Source of the DNA: Desmonostoc muscorum LEGE 12446
Lineage (GTDB): Bacteria; Cyanobacteriota; Cyanobacteriia; Cyanobacteriales; Nostocaceae
DNA length: 64,000 nucleotides
Direction of reading: 5' to 3'
NCBI RefSeq assembly: GCF_015207005.2
Contig: NZ_JADEXS020000001.1
Coordinates: 4,970,001 to 5,034,000, forward strand
Under the pieces are notes generated by a model. The model saw only the letters and a program-made list of their open reading frames with translations, was not told the DNA's origin and searched no databases. The position numbers and the translations under genes are program-made. The stretch's first letter is position 1. The number at the start of each line of letters is the position of its first letter. Of this stretch, positions 28,282-36,928 are shown piece after piece.

Positions 28282-28878
28282 TTAGTTTAGACTTGGATTT
28301 TTTAGGGCTGCATCTACCTGTTTTAGTAGTGCTTTTAGAGTAGAAGAGTTATCTAAAACCACATCTGCACGAGCCACTTTTTCTGCGATAGATAATTGAC
28401 TATTGATGCGAGCTTGTGCTTGTTCTTTATTTAAATGATTTCGTTGGATCAATCTTTGTAGTTGTTGTTCTTCGGAACAATGTAGTACCCAAATTTCTGT
28501 AACCAAATCAGTCATTCCAGCTTCAAATAACAGAGGCACAACTAACACCAGTGTTTGTGAAGAAGACTGAGTAATTGCTTGCAAAAAGCGATCGCGCACA
28601 TCAGGATGAATCAAACTCTCTACCCAGTTACGTTCATCTTCACGATTAAAGATAATTTCGCCTAGCTTTTGGCGGTTGAGGTTGCCATCTGGTAGTAAAA
28701 TTTGTTGCCCGTAACGTTTGGCGATCGCACCCAGAATAGGCGAACCTACAGATACCGCCTCTCTAGCATAAATATCTGCATCCAAAATCGGCAGATTATA
28801 AGTGCTAGCTAAATAATTTGTGACAGTGGTTTTGCCTGTAGCAATACCTCCAGTTAAGCCGATTATCCGTTTTGTCAT
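28282..28878 (-). CDS. coaE: Dephospho-CoA kinase
   Basis: 198 residues. Walker A GLTGGIATGKTTV at the N-terminus, the substrate-binding DADIYAREAV and the LID-like arginine region (RLIQRNHLNKEQAQARI) match CoaE. It phosphorylates the 3'-OH of dephospho-CoA, the last step of coenzyme A synthesis. Start ATG 28878. It precedes the cobA-hemD gene's end on the same strand after a 160-base repeat-rich gap, so co-transcription is uncertain. Confidence 0.93.
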   Translation of the reverse strand: MTKRIIGLTGGIATGKTTVTNYLASTYNLPILDADIYAREAVSVGSPILGAIAKRYGQQILLPDGNLNRQKLGEIIFNREDERNWVESLIHPDVRDRFLQAITQSSSQTLVLVVPLLFEAGMTDLVTEIWVLHCSEEQQLQRLIQRNHLNKEQAQARINSQLSIAEKVARADVVLDNSSTLKALLKQVDAALKNPSLN

Positions 28879-29040
28879 TTGTCATTTGTTATTTGTCATT
28901 GGGCATTGGGCATGGGGCATGGGGCATTGGAAGTGTGGGAGGTGTGGGAGGATGGGGAAGAAATCTTTCCCCCCTCTCTCCCCACACTCCCCCATCCCCC
29001 TTATCCCTCTCATCTCCCCATCTCCCCACTCCCTGCTCCC
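28879..29040. repeat. Low-complexity heptamer repeat spacer
   Basis: Composed of TTTGTCA, GGGCATT/GGGCATG and C-rich CTCCCCA/CTCCCTG runs. Several overlapping frames open on both strands here only because of this low complexity. Confidence 0.75.
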
Positions 29041-30636
29041 TCATCTCCCTGCCCACATTATCAATGCTTCGGTTAAACCATCTAAAGTATATTCTTGGGC
29101 TTCGACATCTGTGCGTCCGAATAAAGAATGGCAAGTTTGGGAGGTTTGAGGGCCAATAGAAGCAATACAAACACCATCTAAGAAATGACTATTATTAGAG
29201 TTACTCGGAAATATCTTATTAGTAAGTTGGCAGAAAAATTGCACAGTTTTAGAACTGGCAAAGGTAATTACATCTATCTTGCGATTTTGCAGAGCTAATT
29301 CTGCCGCAGCGGGGATACTGCTAGGACAACAAGATTGATAGGCGGCAACTTCTATAACTTCTGCTCCTTTGGCAGTTAATTCTTTAACTAAAATTTCTCT
29401 ACCGCCGCTTTCAACTCTGGGAAATAAAACCTTTTTACCAGACAATTCTTCTGGAAAATTTTCCACTAAAGAATCGGCGACAAAGTTGGGGGGAATAAAA
29501 TCTGGTTGCAGAGAATATTGTTTGAGACATTGCGCTGTTTTTTCACCAACAACAGCAATTTTCACACCAGCTAATGCACGGCTATCTTTACCTTGGGCAA
29601 TTAGTCTGGTAAAAAAGTAGTCTACGCCATTGCCAGAAGTGAGAATTAACCAGTTGAAGTTAGATAAATTAGCGATCGCATGATCTAAACCTTCCCAACT
29701 CGAAGGCGGGCCAATTTCTAAGGTAGGCATTTCGATGACAGTTGCACCCAAGGACATGAGGCGATAGCTAAATTGATTCGACTGTCCCACTGAACGTGTC
29801 ACCAGAATTGTTTTGCCAGCAAGGGGAAGGGGAGATGAGGGAGAGGGGGGGAGGTTGGTTGACATAGGGTGGGCTATGGGAATACTGGCGTGACTTTCTC
29901 TATATATATTCTCAGGTTGCAAGTACTTGCGTAGCCCAACAACTTCGCCAATTACAATTACGGCTGGGGAAAGAGATAATCCAGTGATTTGTTCGGAGAT
30001 ATTGCCCAGTTGTGCTATCCAAATTTGTTGCTGTGGAGTTCCTGCCCAACGGATGATGGCTATGGGTGTTAAATGCGATCGCCCGTATCGCAACAGCTGA
30101 TGTACAATTTCCCCTAGATGTAGTCCTCCCATCAAAATTACTAGTGTTTCTAACCGCGATAGCGCCTCCCAATCTAAAGCCTCTGGTTCGTGAGCTGTAA
30201 ACACTGCAAAAGTGCGACTTAAAACCGGATCTGTTAGGGGAATTCCTGCCAACAACGGTGCTGCAAGGGCTGAGGAAATTCCTGGTACTAGTTCAAAATC
30301 ACAACCAGATGCGATCATTGCTTCCATTTCCGAAGTGCAACGCCCAAAAATCAAGGGATCGCCTGATTTGAGCCGTACAACTTGTTTCCCTTCCTGGCAG
30401 TACTTTACCAGTAACTTGTTAATTTGTCCTTGGCTTGTGCTGGGTTTACCAGCACGTTTGCCCACATCTAATTTCAAGCAATCAGCTGGTACACACTGCA
30501 ATAATCGAGCATCTACCAAAGCATCGTAGACTAACACCTCAGCAGTGGCCAAGAGATTGTAAGCTTTTACCGTCAGGTACCCCACATCTCCAGGCCCAGC
30601 ACCTACAAGGTAGACTTTGCCTCTGTCATTTGTCAT
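29041..30636 (-). CDS. cobA-hemD: Uroporphyrinogen-III C-methyltransferase fused to uroporphyrinogen-III synthase
   Basis: 531 residues from ATG 30636 (MTNDRGKVYLVGAGPGD). The first about 250 residues are a CobA/SUMT methyltransferase: VGAGPGD (SAM loop), VVRLKSGDPLIFGR, VPGISSALAAP. After a Pro/Ser linker made of low-complexity DNA comes a HemD domain of about 245 residues (KTILVTRSVGQSNQFSYRL to the end). HemD makes uroporphyrinogen III; CobA methylates it towards sirohaem and cobalamin. The frame is open upstream to 30681 but that part is repeat-derived. Such fusions are known in other bacteria. Confidence 0.92.
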   Translation of the reverse strand: MTNDRGKVYLVGAGPGDVGYLTVKAYNLLATAEVLVYDALVDARLLQCVPADCLKLDVGKRAGKPSTSQGQINKLLVKYCQEGKQVVRLKSGDPLIFGRCTSEMEAMIASGCDFELVPGISSALAAPLLAGIPLTDPVLSRTFAVFTAHEPEALDWEALSRLETLVILMGGLHLGEIVHQLLRYGRSHLTPIAIIRWAGTPQQQIWIAQLGNISEQITGLSLSPAVIVIGEVVGLRKYLQPENIYRESHASIPIAHPMSTNLPPSPSSPLPLAGKTILVTRSVGQSNQFSYRLMSLGATVIEMPTLEIGPPSSWEGLDHAIANLSNFNWLILTSGNGVDYFFTRLIAQGKDSRALAGVKIAVVGEKTAQCLKQYSLQPDFIPPNFVADSLVENFPEELSGKKVLFPRVESGGREILVKELTAKGAEVIEVAAYQSCCPSSIPAAAELALQNRKIDVITFASSKTVQFFCQLTNKIFPSNSNNSHFLDGVCIASIGPQTSQTCHSLFGRTDVEAQEYTLDGLTEALIMWAGR

Positions 30637-30684
30637 TTGTTTTTCTTTGCGTCTTTGCGTCTCCTCATCGCCACTCCCCACTCC

Positions 30685-31806
30685 CTACTCCCCACTCCCC
30701 TTAATTTTTTCAATTAGCTGATCAATTCGCTCAACCATCTCATTATTTTCCTCAGCTTGGAATAATTCTCTGGCTTTTTTGAAATTAACGATCGCTTCTT
30801 CTATTTGTTGTTCTCTTCCCAGACTGATGCCGAGATTATAGTAAGCGTATGCATAATCGGGTACGAGGCTAATGGCTTTTTTATAATGTGCGATCGCTTC
30901 TTGAGGCTTACCTTGATCGTCCATAGCGTTTGCCAAACCCGTATGAGCTTGTGCATGTTTGGGATCGAGGCGAATTGCTTGGGTATAGTCGGCCACTGCT
31001 TCGGCTAACTTGCCTTGAGCGTAAAAAGCACTTGCTAAATTATAGTGAGCGTCTGCATCTTGGGAATCAATGCTAATGGCTTGTTGATACTGGGCGATCG
31101 CTTCTTCTAGTTTGCCTTCAGCATATAGAACATTTCCCAAGGCATTATAACTTGCGGCATTTTTCGGTTCAAGGCGAATGGCTGTTGTATATTCTGCCAC
31201 AGCTTCTGCTGGCTTTCCTTGAGCATATAAAGCGTTTCCTAAGTAATAGTGAGCTTCTGCATGTTTGGGATCAAAGCTAATAGCTTGTTTGTATTCGGTA
31301 ATTGCTTCTGGAAATTTGCCTTGAACGTAGAGAGAATTTCCTAAATGAAAGTGGGCTTTGGCAGATTTAGGATCGAGGCTGATGGCTTTTTGATATTGTG
31401 CGATCGCTTCTTGTAATTTACCTTCATCGTCGAGAGTATTTCCCAAAGCCACATAAGCTTCTACAAATTTTGGTTCCAGTTCAATTGCTTTCCGAAAAGC
31501 CGCTTCTGCTCCTTTTAAATCCCCTTGTTTGTAGAGATTAGTTCCTTGTTCAAAGTTAGTAACTGCCTTTTTATTCTGAGGAACTGCGGCTTGAGCAGAG
31601 TTTTGAACTATTGCTAGTAGCGTTTCCCGAGCTACTGAGTAGGGGCACGGCACTGCCGTGCCCCTACACCTGGTGATATAATGTCGTACCGCATCTGAAT
31701 GGGAACCGCTAAAAACAACCCCAACATCTTTACCAAAAGCACTATTCGCATTGCTCAAACACCCGAAAATAATAGCTACTGCCAGTAGATTCTTACTTTT
31801 TAGCAT
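30685..31806 (-). CDS. Exported TPR protein
   Basis: About 373 residues from ATG 31806, which gives a signal peptide (MLKSKNLLAVAIIFGCLSNA ... FG). Eight TPR units run from about residue 85 to the C-terminus, each with the A/G/F/P spacing (for example GKLQEAIAQYQKAISLDPK). The segment RCRGTAVPCPYSV just after the signal region is encoded by a GTAGGGG-family palindrome (31639-31667). A scaffold role in the periplasm or lumen is likely; partner unknown. Confidence 0.82.
   Translation of the reverse strand: MLKSKNLLAVAIIFGCLSNANSAFGKDVGVVFSGSHSDAVRHYITRCRGTAVPCPYSVARETLLAIVQNSAQAAVPQNKKAVTNFEQGTNLYKQGDLKGAEAAFRKAIELEPKFVEAYVALGNTLDDEGKLQEAIAQYQKAISLDPKSAKAHFHLGNSLYVQGKFPEAITEYKQAISFDPKHAEAHYYLGNALYAQGKPAEAVAEYTTAIRLEPKNAASYNALGNVLYAEGKLEEAIAQYQQAISIDSQDADAHYNLASAFYAQGKLAEAVADYTQAIRLDPKHAQAHTGLANAMDDQGKPQEAIAHYKKAISLVPDYAYAYYNLGISLGREQQIEEAIVNFKKARELFQAEENNEMVERIDQLIEKIKGSGE
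31639..31667. repeat. GTAGGGG-family palindrome inside a coding region
   Basis: 29 bases, arms GTAGGGGCACGGCA and TGCCGTGCCCCTAC with one centre base. It is the only family member seen within a gene rather than downstream of one and adds about ten residues in frame. Confidence 0.85.
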
Positions 31807-32214
31807 TTTTGTTATTTTAATTGCTGAATTTACAAGTAACTGTAATTGAATATAATTTTCCATTTTTACACACTTGATTCAATTATTTAGATATTGCAAA
31901 AACAATTCATTTGTTAGTTTTTATATTTCTATTAATACAATGTAAATAAAATGTAAAATTACTATACTTCATTATACCTATTTGAGAAACTCAGAGATTA
32001 GTTCAAACAAATTATTACATATCACAAATTGACGATATATACAAGATTTATTTTTGATATAAAGATTGCATAAATTTGAATTATAAATATTGTGCTGATT
32101 TGAAAACTAATGTTAAAATCCGCTCGTAAAAGTTTCAGACGATTGATTAATAAACCTAGACCTGGCGAGGTTGAGGCAGAATCTTATCTGTCTGATTACA
32201 CATGCAATTTTTTT
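31807..32214. other. AT-rich region between divergent genes
   Basis: Should contain promoters for the TPR gene (-) and the PEP-CTERM gene (+). The + frame is open from 32110, but the extra 35 residues it would add do not look like a signal peptide. No repeats or other genes recognised. Confidence 0.5.
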
Positions 32215-33297
32215 ATGCTCAACAACATTTTTAGTCACAAGTTTAACACTCTTGTTCGGACAGTTGCAGTAGTTAGTATAGGTTTCGCAACAACCTGGGG
32301 AGTTGCGATGGATTCTGCTAAGGCTGTAGGATTCACTGTGGATTCCGTAACTCTCGGATCTCTAACAGATGGTTCAGACTCAACTGTTAATGGTGTTACC
32401 TATTTGAATCAGTCATTGCCAATCACTGGTTTGAGTGCAAACTCTACTAATTGGACACCAGATATATTTGCTTCCCCTGTTATAACTCTCAGAAGAGGTG
32501 GTTATGCAGCAACAGACAACTTCGGTAACTTCAATAATAGACAAATAGCTTGGGGTGAGCGATTACCAGGAGATCCAGATTCAATTGTCCGAATTCCCCA
32601 ACCAACAAATACTCAGGCAGTGTTGAGCCAAAATAATATTCTTCAAGGTAGTGACAACGTATTCGTCAATACTGGTTACATTAATGGCATCCAAACTGAC
32701 ATTGAACGAGTTGATTTTGTATTCAACACAGAAGTTGAGACTTCTGACAAACAAGCAATTACTATTTTTGATCGAGGTCTTAATACCGCGCACGACTCAT
32801 TCCAAATCGCTCCTATTTTGAGCGTTGATAGTGCTGGAAATCCCACAATTTATGGCTCTTTGATTTCAATTGCTGCTGGCTGGGGACAAACTAATCTAAG
32901 ACCTGGTGGTGCTGCTGACAATAATGTGAATTCCACAGTTCTGACTGACAGCACGGGTGCTTTCGGCAATGTTTTAAGCGTTACTCAACAAGTTGGTGGC
33001 TTGCTAATTCCTCTTTCTGAATTGGCAACAACAGGTAGCAAAATCTACGGCTACTCACTATTTTCTCCAGATGTAAATGATGGAGGTAATCCAATTAACC
33101 TGCTTGATTGGACAAATGCATCTGTATTTCCTCAAGATACTCCTAACAGTGTCGGCGGTATTGACTTAGTAGCGACTAATTTAGGTGTTGTGAAGGCTGT
33201 TCCAGAACCATCATTTGTAGCTGGCGTGCTTCTATTTAGCACCTTTGTAATTGCTGGCAAATTGAAAAACAGAGGTCATAAAAATAGCAACGCTTAA
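32215..33297 (+). CDS. PEP-CTERM anchored exported protein
   Basis: About 360 residues from ATG 32215 (MLNNIFSHKFNTLVRTVAVV); an ATG at 32110 is possible. The N-terminal signal is followed by a beta-rich, Asn/Thr/Gly-rich domain. The C-terminus is a PEP-CTERM sorting tail: VPEPS, a hydrophobic helix and a short basic end (KLKNRGHKN). Such proteins are processed by an exosortase and sent to the envelope or biofilm matrix. The domain resembles other choice-of-anchor proteins; its target is unknown. No exosortase gene is in the window. Confidence 0.8.
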   Translation: MLNNIFSHKFNTLVRTVAVVSIGFATTWGVAMDSAKAVGFTVDSVTLGSLTDGSDSTVNGVTYLNQSLPITGLSANSTNWTPDIFASPVITLRRGGYAATDNFGNFNNRQIAWGERLPGDPDSIVRIPQPTNTQAVLSQNNILQGSDNVFVNTGYINGIQTDIERVDFVFNTEVETSDKQAITIFDRGLNTAHDSFQIAPILSVDSAGNPTIYGSLISIAAGWGQTNLRPGGAADNNVNSTVLTDSTGAFGNVLSVTQQVGGLLIPLSELATTGSKIYGYSLFSPDVNDGGNPINLLDWTNASVFPQDTPNSVGGIDLVATNLGVVKAVPEPSFVAGVLLFSTFVIAGKLKNRGHKNSNA

Positions 33298-33313
33298 TCT
33301 CATATCTTGCACT

Positions 33314-33442
33314 AGGCGACTGGAAGTCGCGGCTACACAGACAAAACCCGCCTACGCGGGTTAAAAGCCTTGATTTTCTGTTAGTCCGCGTAGGCCGACT
33401 TCCTTTGTGTGCAAGATGAACCGCGATTTTTAATCGCTGGGC
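33314..33442. repeat. Long dispersed repeat (copy A): CGCGGCTACACA ... AACCCGCCTACGCGGGTT
   Basis: About 125 bases with two nested inverted repeats: AACCCGCCTACGCGGGTT (hairpin) and GTCCGCGTAGG..., plus outer GCGGCTACACAGAC/TTTGTGTG arms. Copies B and C are at 38964-39086 and 55640-55770. The hairpin AACCCGCcTACGCGGGTT changes in pairs between copies (AACCCACCTTCGTGGGTT; AACCTGCCTACGCAGGTT). Confidence 0.8.
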
Positions 33443-33453
33443 TAGGTGCTGAG

Positions 33454-33915
33454 TTACTTAGTACTAATTTTATCTAACAACTGAGCGATTCTTGCAGCTT
33501 TTTCAGGTTGCCGTTGTTTTTGTAATAACTCTTTGGCTTGTAGCAGATTATTTTTAGCTTCTTCTGGTTTCTCTTGTTGCATTAAAATATTCGCCAGACG
33601 CAAATAAGCATCAGGATTTTTTGGGCTGCGGCGAATCACTTCGGAAAATAATTCTGTTGCCTCTTCTACTTGGCCTTGCTGCTTTAAAACATCTCCCAGA
33701 AATAAGCGCACCACATCATTAGTAGAGTTGAGAGAAATAACTTTGCGAAAAGCTGCTTCTGCACCTTGGTAATCTTTTGCTTGAGCAAGATTGATTCCTT
33801 TTTGAAATAACTCTGAGGTAATCAAAGTTTTCCAAGCGAAATATCCAAGGATTCCCAGACTGAAAGCAACTATGCTCCCAGCGATAATAGAATTAATTGG
33901 CAAGGTTTCTAACAT
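33454..33915 (-). CDS. Small membrane-anchored TPR protein
   Basis: 153 residues with one N-terminal transmembrane helix (IIAGSIVAFSLGILGYFAW) followed by about three TPR units (DYQGAEAAFRKVISLNS, QVEEATELFSEVIRRSPK, KPEEAKNNLLQAKELL). It lies 3 bases downstream of the phytyltransferase gene on the same strand, so it is very likely co-transcribed and translationally coupled. A scaffold for membrane-bound assembly is plausible (inference). Confidence 0.78.
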   Translation of the reverse strand: MLETLPINSIIAGSIVAFSLGILGYFAWKTLITSELFQKGINLAQAKDYQGAEAAFRKVISLNSTNDVVRLFLGDVLKQQGQVEEATELFSEVIRRSPKNPDAYLRLANILMQQEKPEEAKNNLLQAKELLQKQRQPEKAARIAQLLDKISTK

Positions 33916-33918
33916 TAT

Positions 33919-34887
33919 CTAAGCCAAAAGACAGGCGATAGGAAAAATCAGATATTCGATGAAAAAGAGTTTCCAGATAAATTGATAAAACTGAGCGATC
34001 GCACTTTTATCTTCTAAGTCTACCGCCAAACTCCGCAACCACATCCAAACGAGCAATCCTAAATGAGTAATTACCACAAATATTGGGTTAACCGAGGCGA
34101 CGGGTAGCACAGCAACTAGAATTATGCCCACATAGCAGACAGTTATCACCCAAAGAGCGAGATTAAACACAGCTGGGGCGCCGAGTTGGATAGTGAAAGT
34201 AGAGATATTGTAGAGGCGATCGCCTTCCATATCTGGGATATCCTTAAAAATGGCGATCGCAAACGTAAACACCAAAATAAATAACGTCAACGCCCACACC
34301 GCAGGTACAATAGCTTGACTTTGTTGGAACGCCCAACTGTAGTGCAGATACAGTCCTAGATTCACAATCGTACCGCGCACCGAAAAAATACACAGCGCCG
34401 CCCAAAAGGGAAACTGCTTCAAACGAATAGGCGGTAAAGAATAAGCAGTACCAATGGTCAAACTAATTGCCACCATCCCCAACAAAAACGGCCCAGTTAG
34501 CCACGCCACAACTAGCGCCAAAATCCCAGTAATTCCTACAATTAATTGCCCAGTTTTACGGGAAAATTCCCCAGAAGCTAACGGTAAATGAGGCTTATTA
34601 ATCTTATCAATTTCAACATCTTCTAATTGATTCAGCCCCACAATGTAGACATTGCCACACAAACAAGAAATCCATGCGGCGAAGAGGGGGAGTAGGGAGT
34701 GGGGAGTAGGGAGTGGGGGAACAGTAGGATTACTAACGGCAATGGCAATTAAATATAAACCCAACACACTGAGACTTGTACCAATAATCGTGTGTGGGCG
34801 AGAGAATTTCCAGAAAGCATACAACCAATCAAAAGAAAATGGAATGGGTTTGCTTGACAAAGGGCTATTTTCAGAAGTCTGGCTCAT
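33919..34887 (-). CDS. hpt: Homogentisate phytyltransferase
   Basis: 322 residues, UbiA family, about eight or nine transmembrane helices. The two Asp-rich prenyl-diphosphate motifs are visible: NQLEDVEIDKINKPHLPLAS and KDIPDMEGDR. It joins homogentisate and phytyl diphosphate to make 2-methyl-6-phytylbenzoquinol, the first committed step of tocopherol synthesis. A short insertion (NPTVPPLPTPHSLLP) is encoded by low-complexity repeat. A tocopherol-type methyltransferase is 4 kb away at 39090, with an accessory island between. Also possible is another UbiA prenyltransferase, but length and motifs favour Hpt. Confidence 0.88.
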   Translation of the reverse strand: MSQTSENSPLSSKPIPFSFDWLYAFWKFSRPHTIIGTSLSVLGLYLIAIAVSNPTVPPLPTPHSLLPLFAAWISCLCGNVYIVGLNQLEDVEIDKINKPHLPLASGEFSRKTGQLIVGITGILALVVAWLTGPFLLGMVAISLTIGTAYSLPPIRLKQFPFWAALCIFSVRGTIVNLGLYLHYSWAFQQSQAIVPAVWALTLFILVFTFAIAIFKDIPDMEGDRLYNISTFTIQLGAPAVFNLALWVITVCYVGIILVAVLPVASVNPIFVVITHLGLLVWMWLRSLAVDLEDKSAIAQFYQFIWKLFFIEYLIFPIACLLA

Positions 34888-35078
34888 GAGTAGGTTAGAT
34901 ACACTATTCTGGCTTGTTGTTAATCATTGTCACAGAATTTGGTCATTAGTCATTTGTCATTAGTCATTTGTTTTTCTTTGCGTCTCCCCACGCCCAATGC
35001 CCAATGCCCCATCCCCAAATTTGTGCGATCGCCTTTATCAGTGGGAATCATAACAAAAATTATCACGGTAAAGATCCG

Positions 35079-35555
35079 ATGGCTTACCAAAACATTACCG
35101 CCTCCCTTTCCCCAGCAGATATCCAAGAAATTAAAGCTGCCTTTGCGACTATCCAAGCAAAATTACCTTTTCTCGTGACTCTGAGTGCAGAAGAACGACG
35201 CAACTTATTTAAGATGGGCGATAAAAGACTAGCTTTTGTCAACACTAGCCTGATTGCTGCCCAATCTAACCGAGACATTTTACCAGCCAGTTTTGATTTA
35301 GATGAATTTGTGCGGGATTATCAACTAGCTGCTAACCTCACCGAAGTTTTGATTGGACTGCGACAACTGACAGAACAGGTAGATGATACCCTAATGGCAG
35401 TCGGTAGCGAAGCAATGGGTAGCAGCTTGACAGTTTATGATTACGTCAAGACAGCTGCTAAGAAAACTCCAGGTTTAAAAACTATTGCTGAACAATTAGG
35501 CGATCGCTTTAAAGCTATAAAGAGTAAACCAGCTAAAGTTGCTGTCGATTCTTAA
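35079..35555 (+). CDS. Conserved hypothetical protein
   Basis: 158 residues from ATG 35079; the open frame reaches 34968 but that part is low-complexity DNA. All-helical, starting MAYQNITASLSPADIQEIKA with SAEERRNLFKMGDKRLAFV and ending basic (GDRFKAIKSKPAKV). Similar proteins of unknown function occur in cyanobacteria and Bacteroidetes (recollection). No signal or membrane segment. Sits at the left edge of the accessory island and may mark its boundary. Confidence 0.6.
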   Translation: MAYQNITASLSPADIQEIKAAFATIQAKLPFLVTLSAEERRNLFKMGDKRLAFVNTSLIAAQSNRDILPASFDLDEFVRDYQLAANLTEVLIGLRQLTEQVDDTLMAVGSEAMGSSLTVYDYVKTAAKKTPGLKTIAEQLGDRFKAIKSKPAKVAVDS

Positions 35556-35597
35556 AGAATTTTTTAAAAGCCTTTAGTGATGTAGCCAATACTTTGA

Positions 35598-35843
35598 GAT
35601 CCCCCTAAATCCCCCGATAAATTGGGGGACTTTAATTCTAGTTCCCCCCTTCTTTAAGGGGGGTTAGGGGGGATCAAAACGTTAACTAAACCCTATTACC
35701 TTAAAAACGGTGACTTTAATTCTAGTTCCCCCCTTCTTTAAGGGGGGTTAGGGGGGATCAAAACGTTAACTAAACCCTATTACCTTAAAAACGATGCCTT
35801 TAACTCCAGTTCCCCCCTTCTTTAAGGGGGGTTAGGGGGGATC
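35598..35843. repeat. GATCCCCC palindromic repeat cluster, 84-bp tandem array
   Basis: A full element (35598-35675) opens with GATCCCCCTAAATCCCCC and closes with GGGGGGTTAGGGGGGATC. Two more copies of its right half follow at 84-bp steps (35726-35759 and 35810-35843), carried on a tandem unit with GTTAACTAAACCCTATTACC. After each outer copy comes TCCAATGACTATGCACC, also present after the elements at 36270 and 36411. All elements begin and end in GATC. Confidence 0.85.
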
Positions 35844-35904
35844 TCCAATGACTATGCACCAAAACCTACGCAGTATTGGGTAGGGGGTATAAACACTCTT
35901 AACT

Positions 35905-36291
35905 ATGACAAACAAACTCAATAGCAGCAATCTCCATCTACCTTACAATCCAAAGCTTGTAGAAAGAGCGAAAGAACTTCGTAAAAATATGACCCCAGCC
36001 GAAAAAAAGCTGTGGTATGAATATTTGAGAAATTTTCAATATCGGGTTTTAAGACAACGACCGATTAATCATTTCATAGTTGATTTCTACTGTCCTACTT
36101 TACAAACAGTGATTGAAATTGATGGGCATAGCCATTTTACAAATGAAGGTCAAGATTATGATCTGGAGAGAACAAACATTTTAGAAGGCTATGGTTTAAA
36201 GATTATTAGGTTTACAAATAGTCAAGTTTTAAATCACTTTGATAGTGTGTGTGAGCAGATACAGCATCTGATCCCCCCTAACCCCCCTTAA
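35905..36291 (+). CDS. DUF559 endonuclease-like protein
   Basis: 128 residues. The DUF559 family shares the Vsr-like PD-(D/E)XK fold. Visible are the ARG/KELRKNMTPAEKKLWYEYLR start, RPINHFIVDFYCPTLQTVIEID (Asp and Glu of the nuclease core), GHSH and RTNILEGYGLKIIRFTN. It should be a metal-dependent DNA nuclease, perhaps nicking (family knowledge). It is flanked by palindromic GATC-bounded repeats on both sides and takes its last residues (IPPNPP) and stop from the next repeat (36270-36346). Confidence 0.82.
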   Translation: MTNKLNSSNLHLPYNPKLVERAKELRKNMTPAEKKLWYEYLRNFQYRVLRQRPINHFIVDFYCPTLQTVIEIDGHSHFTNEGQDYDLERTNILEGYGLKIIRFTNSQVLNHFDSVCEQIQHLIPPNPP

Positions 36292-36488
36292 AAAAGGGGG
36301 GAACCGGAATTAAAGTCCCCCTTCTTAAGGGGGATTTAGGGGGATCTCCAATGACTATGCACCTTAGAGGTTGTTTAAAAAGTGGTTGGCTGTGATTTTA
36401 GACACTTCTAGATCCCCCCTAACCCCCCTTAAAAAAGGGGGGAACCGGAATTAAAGTCCCCCTTCTTTAAGGGGGATTTAGGGGGATC
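36270..36488. repeat. Two full GATCCCCC palindromic elements (36270-36346, 36411-36488)
   Basis: Each is 77-78 bases: GATCCCCCCTAACCCCCC, AAAAAAGGGGGGAACCGGAATT, then AAGTCCCCCTTCTTTAAGG and GGGATTTAGGGGGATC. Both are followed by TCCAATGACTATGCACC. The 36369-36410 spacer (GTTTAAAAAGTGGTTGGCTG) recurs at 38650 upstream of another element. The first element contains the 3' end of the DUF559 gene. Confidence 0.85.
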
Positions 36489-36566
36489 TCCAATGACTAT
36501 GCACCTTAACCGAATCGTATTGAGGTCTCCTGATTTGCAAAACGAGATGTATTTATTTTGTAAATG

Positions 36567-36818
36567 AACCTCAAAGCATCGTCAATGAACCTCAGAGCTT
36601 CGTCAATAAACCTCAAAGCTTCGTAAATGAACCTCAGAGCTTCGCCGATGAACCTCAGAGCTTCGCCAATAAACCTCAAAGCTTCGTCAATAAACCTCAG
36701 AGCTTCGCCGATGAACCTCAGAGCTTCGCCGATGAACCTCAAAGCTTCGCCGATGAACCTCAGAGCTTCGCCGATGAACCTCAAAGCTTCATCAATGAAC
36801 CTCAGAGCTTCGTTAATG
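36567..36818. repeat. Minisatellite, 12 x 21 bp
   Basis: Twelve units of AACCTCAGAGCTTCGCCGATG with substitutions at a few sites (A/G, C/T, ATG/ATA ends). The 21-base period keeps all frames open, so apparent proteins on both strands (RFIGEAL and NLRASPM repeats) are probably artefacts. No spacer sequence, so not CRISPR. It sits 110 bases upstream of the HEAT-repeat gene. Confidence 0.85.
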
Positions 36819-36853
36819 AGTCTTTAATACTCGTGGGCGAGTATTAAAGACTC
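36818..36853. terminator. Perfect 16-bp stem-loop directly after the minisatellite
   Basis: GAGTCTTTAATACTCG and its exact complement with a 4-base TGGG loop. No T-tract follows, so it might be a protein-binding palindrome or structure rather than a simple terminator. It begins at the last base of the last 21-bp unit, so the two may be linked. Confidence 0.6.
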
Positions 36854-36928
36854 ACAATCAGGAATTAGGAATTGCAAGGTTGTTGTTATACTCATAACCG
36901 CGTGCAATCTGCCGCCTTGCCCTGATTT

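Noticed and set aside
28820..29170. Several overlapping frames on both strands between coaE and cobA-hemD
   Set aside because: Low-complexity heptamer DNA; products are Pro/Gly/Trp runs without fold.
32110..32214. Longer start for the PEP-CTERM protein
   Set aside because: The additional 35 residues lack signal-peptide character; 32215 gives a normal export signal, though this is not proven.
36506..36827. Frames RFIGEAL (-) and NLRASPM (+) repeats as proteins
   Set aside because: Created by the 21-bp minisatellite, whose period leaves several frames open on both strands; no ribosome site or homology.
35598..36853. Possible CRISPR array in the repeats
   Set aside because: 84-bp and 21-bp repeats have no unique spacers and no cas genes are present.
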